A DNA stretch of 24,664 nucleotides from Candidatus Nanopelagicales bacterium. GTDB lineage: Bacteria > Actinomycetota > Actinomycetes > S36-B12 > UBA5976. A model generated the notes under the pieces. It saw nothing but the letters and a program-made list of their open reading frames with translations. It did not search any database and was not told where the DNA came from. The position numbers were made by a program, and so were the translations under genes. Shown one piece after another: positions 24,388 to 24,664 of this stretch. The stretch covers positions 1-24,664 of the forward strand of contig JALRKC010000004.1 in assembly GCA_023254955.1 (NCBI GenBank), written 5' to 3'. The first letter of the stretch is position 1, and each line of letters begins with the position of its first letter.

Positions 24388-24630
24388 GTGCAGGTAGTTT
24401 CATACGTGTTAATCGGGCTTTTGATTTTGACTAGTTTTTTGATGACGCTTCTAATCCTGCTTCACAAGGGTCGAGGCGGAGGATTGTCTGACATGTTTGG
24501 TGGAGGTTTTTCTAGCTCTTTGGGCGGATCTTCCTTGGCAGAGAAAAATTTAGACCGATTGACAGTAGCTGTGGGATTGATTTGGGCAGCAACGATTGTC
24601 GCACTAGGAATTTTAATTACCGCTCTGTAG
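24388..24630 (+). CDS. secG: Preprotein translocase subunit SecG
   Basis: SecG is the small auxiliary subunit of the SecYEG channel. The 80-residue protein has two hydrophobic helices (about 3-25 and 58-79). A glycine-rich loop lies between them, with LHKGRGGGLSDMFGGG followed by LGGSSLAEKNLDRLT, the family's most conserved stretch. The start is a GTG with a good Shine-Dalgarno site. An ATG at 24371 is out of frame and stops after eight codons. The position directly after tpiA is the usual actinobacterial one. Confidence 0.95.
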   Translation: MQVVSYVLIGLLILTSFLMTLLILLHKGRGGGLSDMFGGGFSSSLGGSSLAEKNLDRLTVAVGLIWAATIVALGILITAL

Positions 24631-24642
24631 TTCTATTTTTAG

Positions 24643-24648
24643 AAAGGA
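24643..24648 (+). promoter_or_regulatory. Shine-Dalgarno of the gene entering at the right edge
   Basis: AAAGGA lies five bases before the ATG at 24654. It is the best evidence that a new gene starts in the last 11 bases of the window. Confidence 0.6.
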
Positions 24649-24653
24649 ATCTT

Positions 24654-24664
24654 ATGGCTGGTGG
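24654..24664 (+). CDS. rbpA: Start of a gene cut by the window edge, probably RNA polymerase-binding protein RbpA
   Basis: Only ATG GCT GGT GG is visible, encoding MAGG, behind a good Shine-Dalgarno site and 23 bases after secG. Actinobacterial RbpA proteins start with MAGG, and rbpA follows secG in several actinobacteria as I recall. The identification rests on these two points alone. RbpA binds the principal sigma factor and stabilises the promoter complex. Confidence 0.45.

Overview
The window is an ordinary, densely packed chromosomal segment of an AT-rich actinobacterium. The gene order is actinobacterial: aroB-aroQ-pepP-efp-nusB, then the ANTAR regulator pdtaR, polA-rpsA-coaE-uvrB-terC-uvrA-uvrC, rapZ-yvcK-whiA, and gap-pgk-tpiA-secG followed by what looks like rbpA. 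The WhiA, S1 and PdtaR-like proteins are also of actinobacterial type. GC content is low (about 40 % by eye), intergenic gaps are tiny and leaderless starts are frequent. Together these suggest a streamlined planktonic actinobacterium, for example of the freshwater acI/Nanopelagicales kind. That placement is an inference, not a proof.

Layout. Positions 1-3488 (+) hold the end of the shikimate operon (aroB, partial, and aroQ), an M24 peptidase, EF-P and NusB. Positions 3494-3567 (-) hold a tRNA-Leu(CAA) gene, divergent from pdtaR (3595-4173, +). Positions 4170-6028 (-) hold a three-gene operon read as thioesterase, DUF554 membrane protein and upp, convergent with pdtaR and divergent from polA. 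Positions 6052-18467 (+) hold polA, rpsA, coaE, uvrB, terC, uvrA and uvrC, so the nucleotide excision repair enzymes sit with the polymerase that fills the repaired gap. Positions 18491-21246 (+) hold rapZ-yvcK-whiA. Positions 21308-24312 (+) hold the lower-glycolysis operon gap-pgk-tpiA, followed by secG and the first bases of the next gene.

No mobile element, CRISPR array, prophage, defence island or obvious new enzyme system is present. The points worth a second look are small. (1) The tRNA-Leu(CAA) has a leucine-type D arm but only a five-base variable region in place of the long arm. (2) There are two divergent promoter pairs whose -10 hexamers overlap head to head. (3) A run of genes has TANNNT boxes 5-7 bases before the start codon, the signature of leaderless mRNAs. 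(4) UvrC ends right after its nuclease domain, without the helix-hairpin-helix tail. (5) EF-P carries PGKGG instead of the actinobacterial PGKGP loop. (6) The 152-base gap before rpsA holds a GC-rich hairpin and a possible 12-codon ORF.
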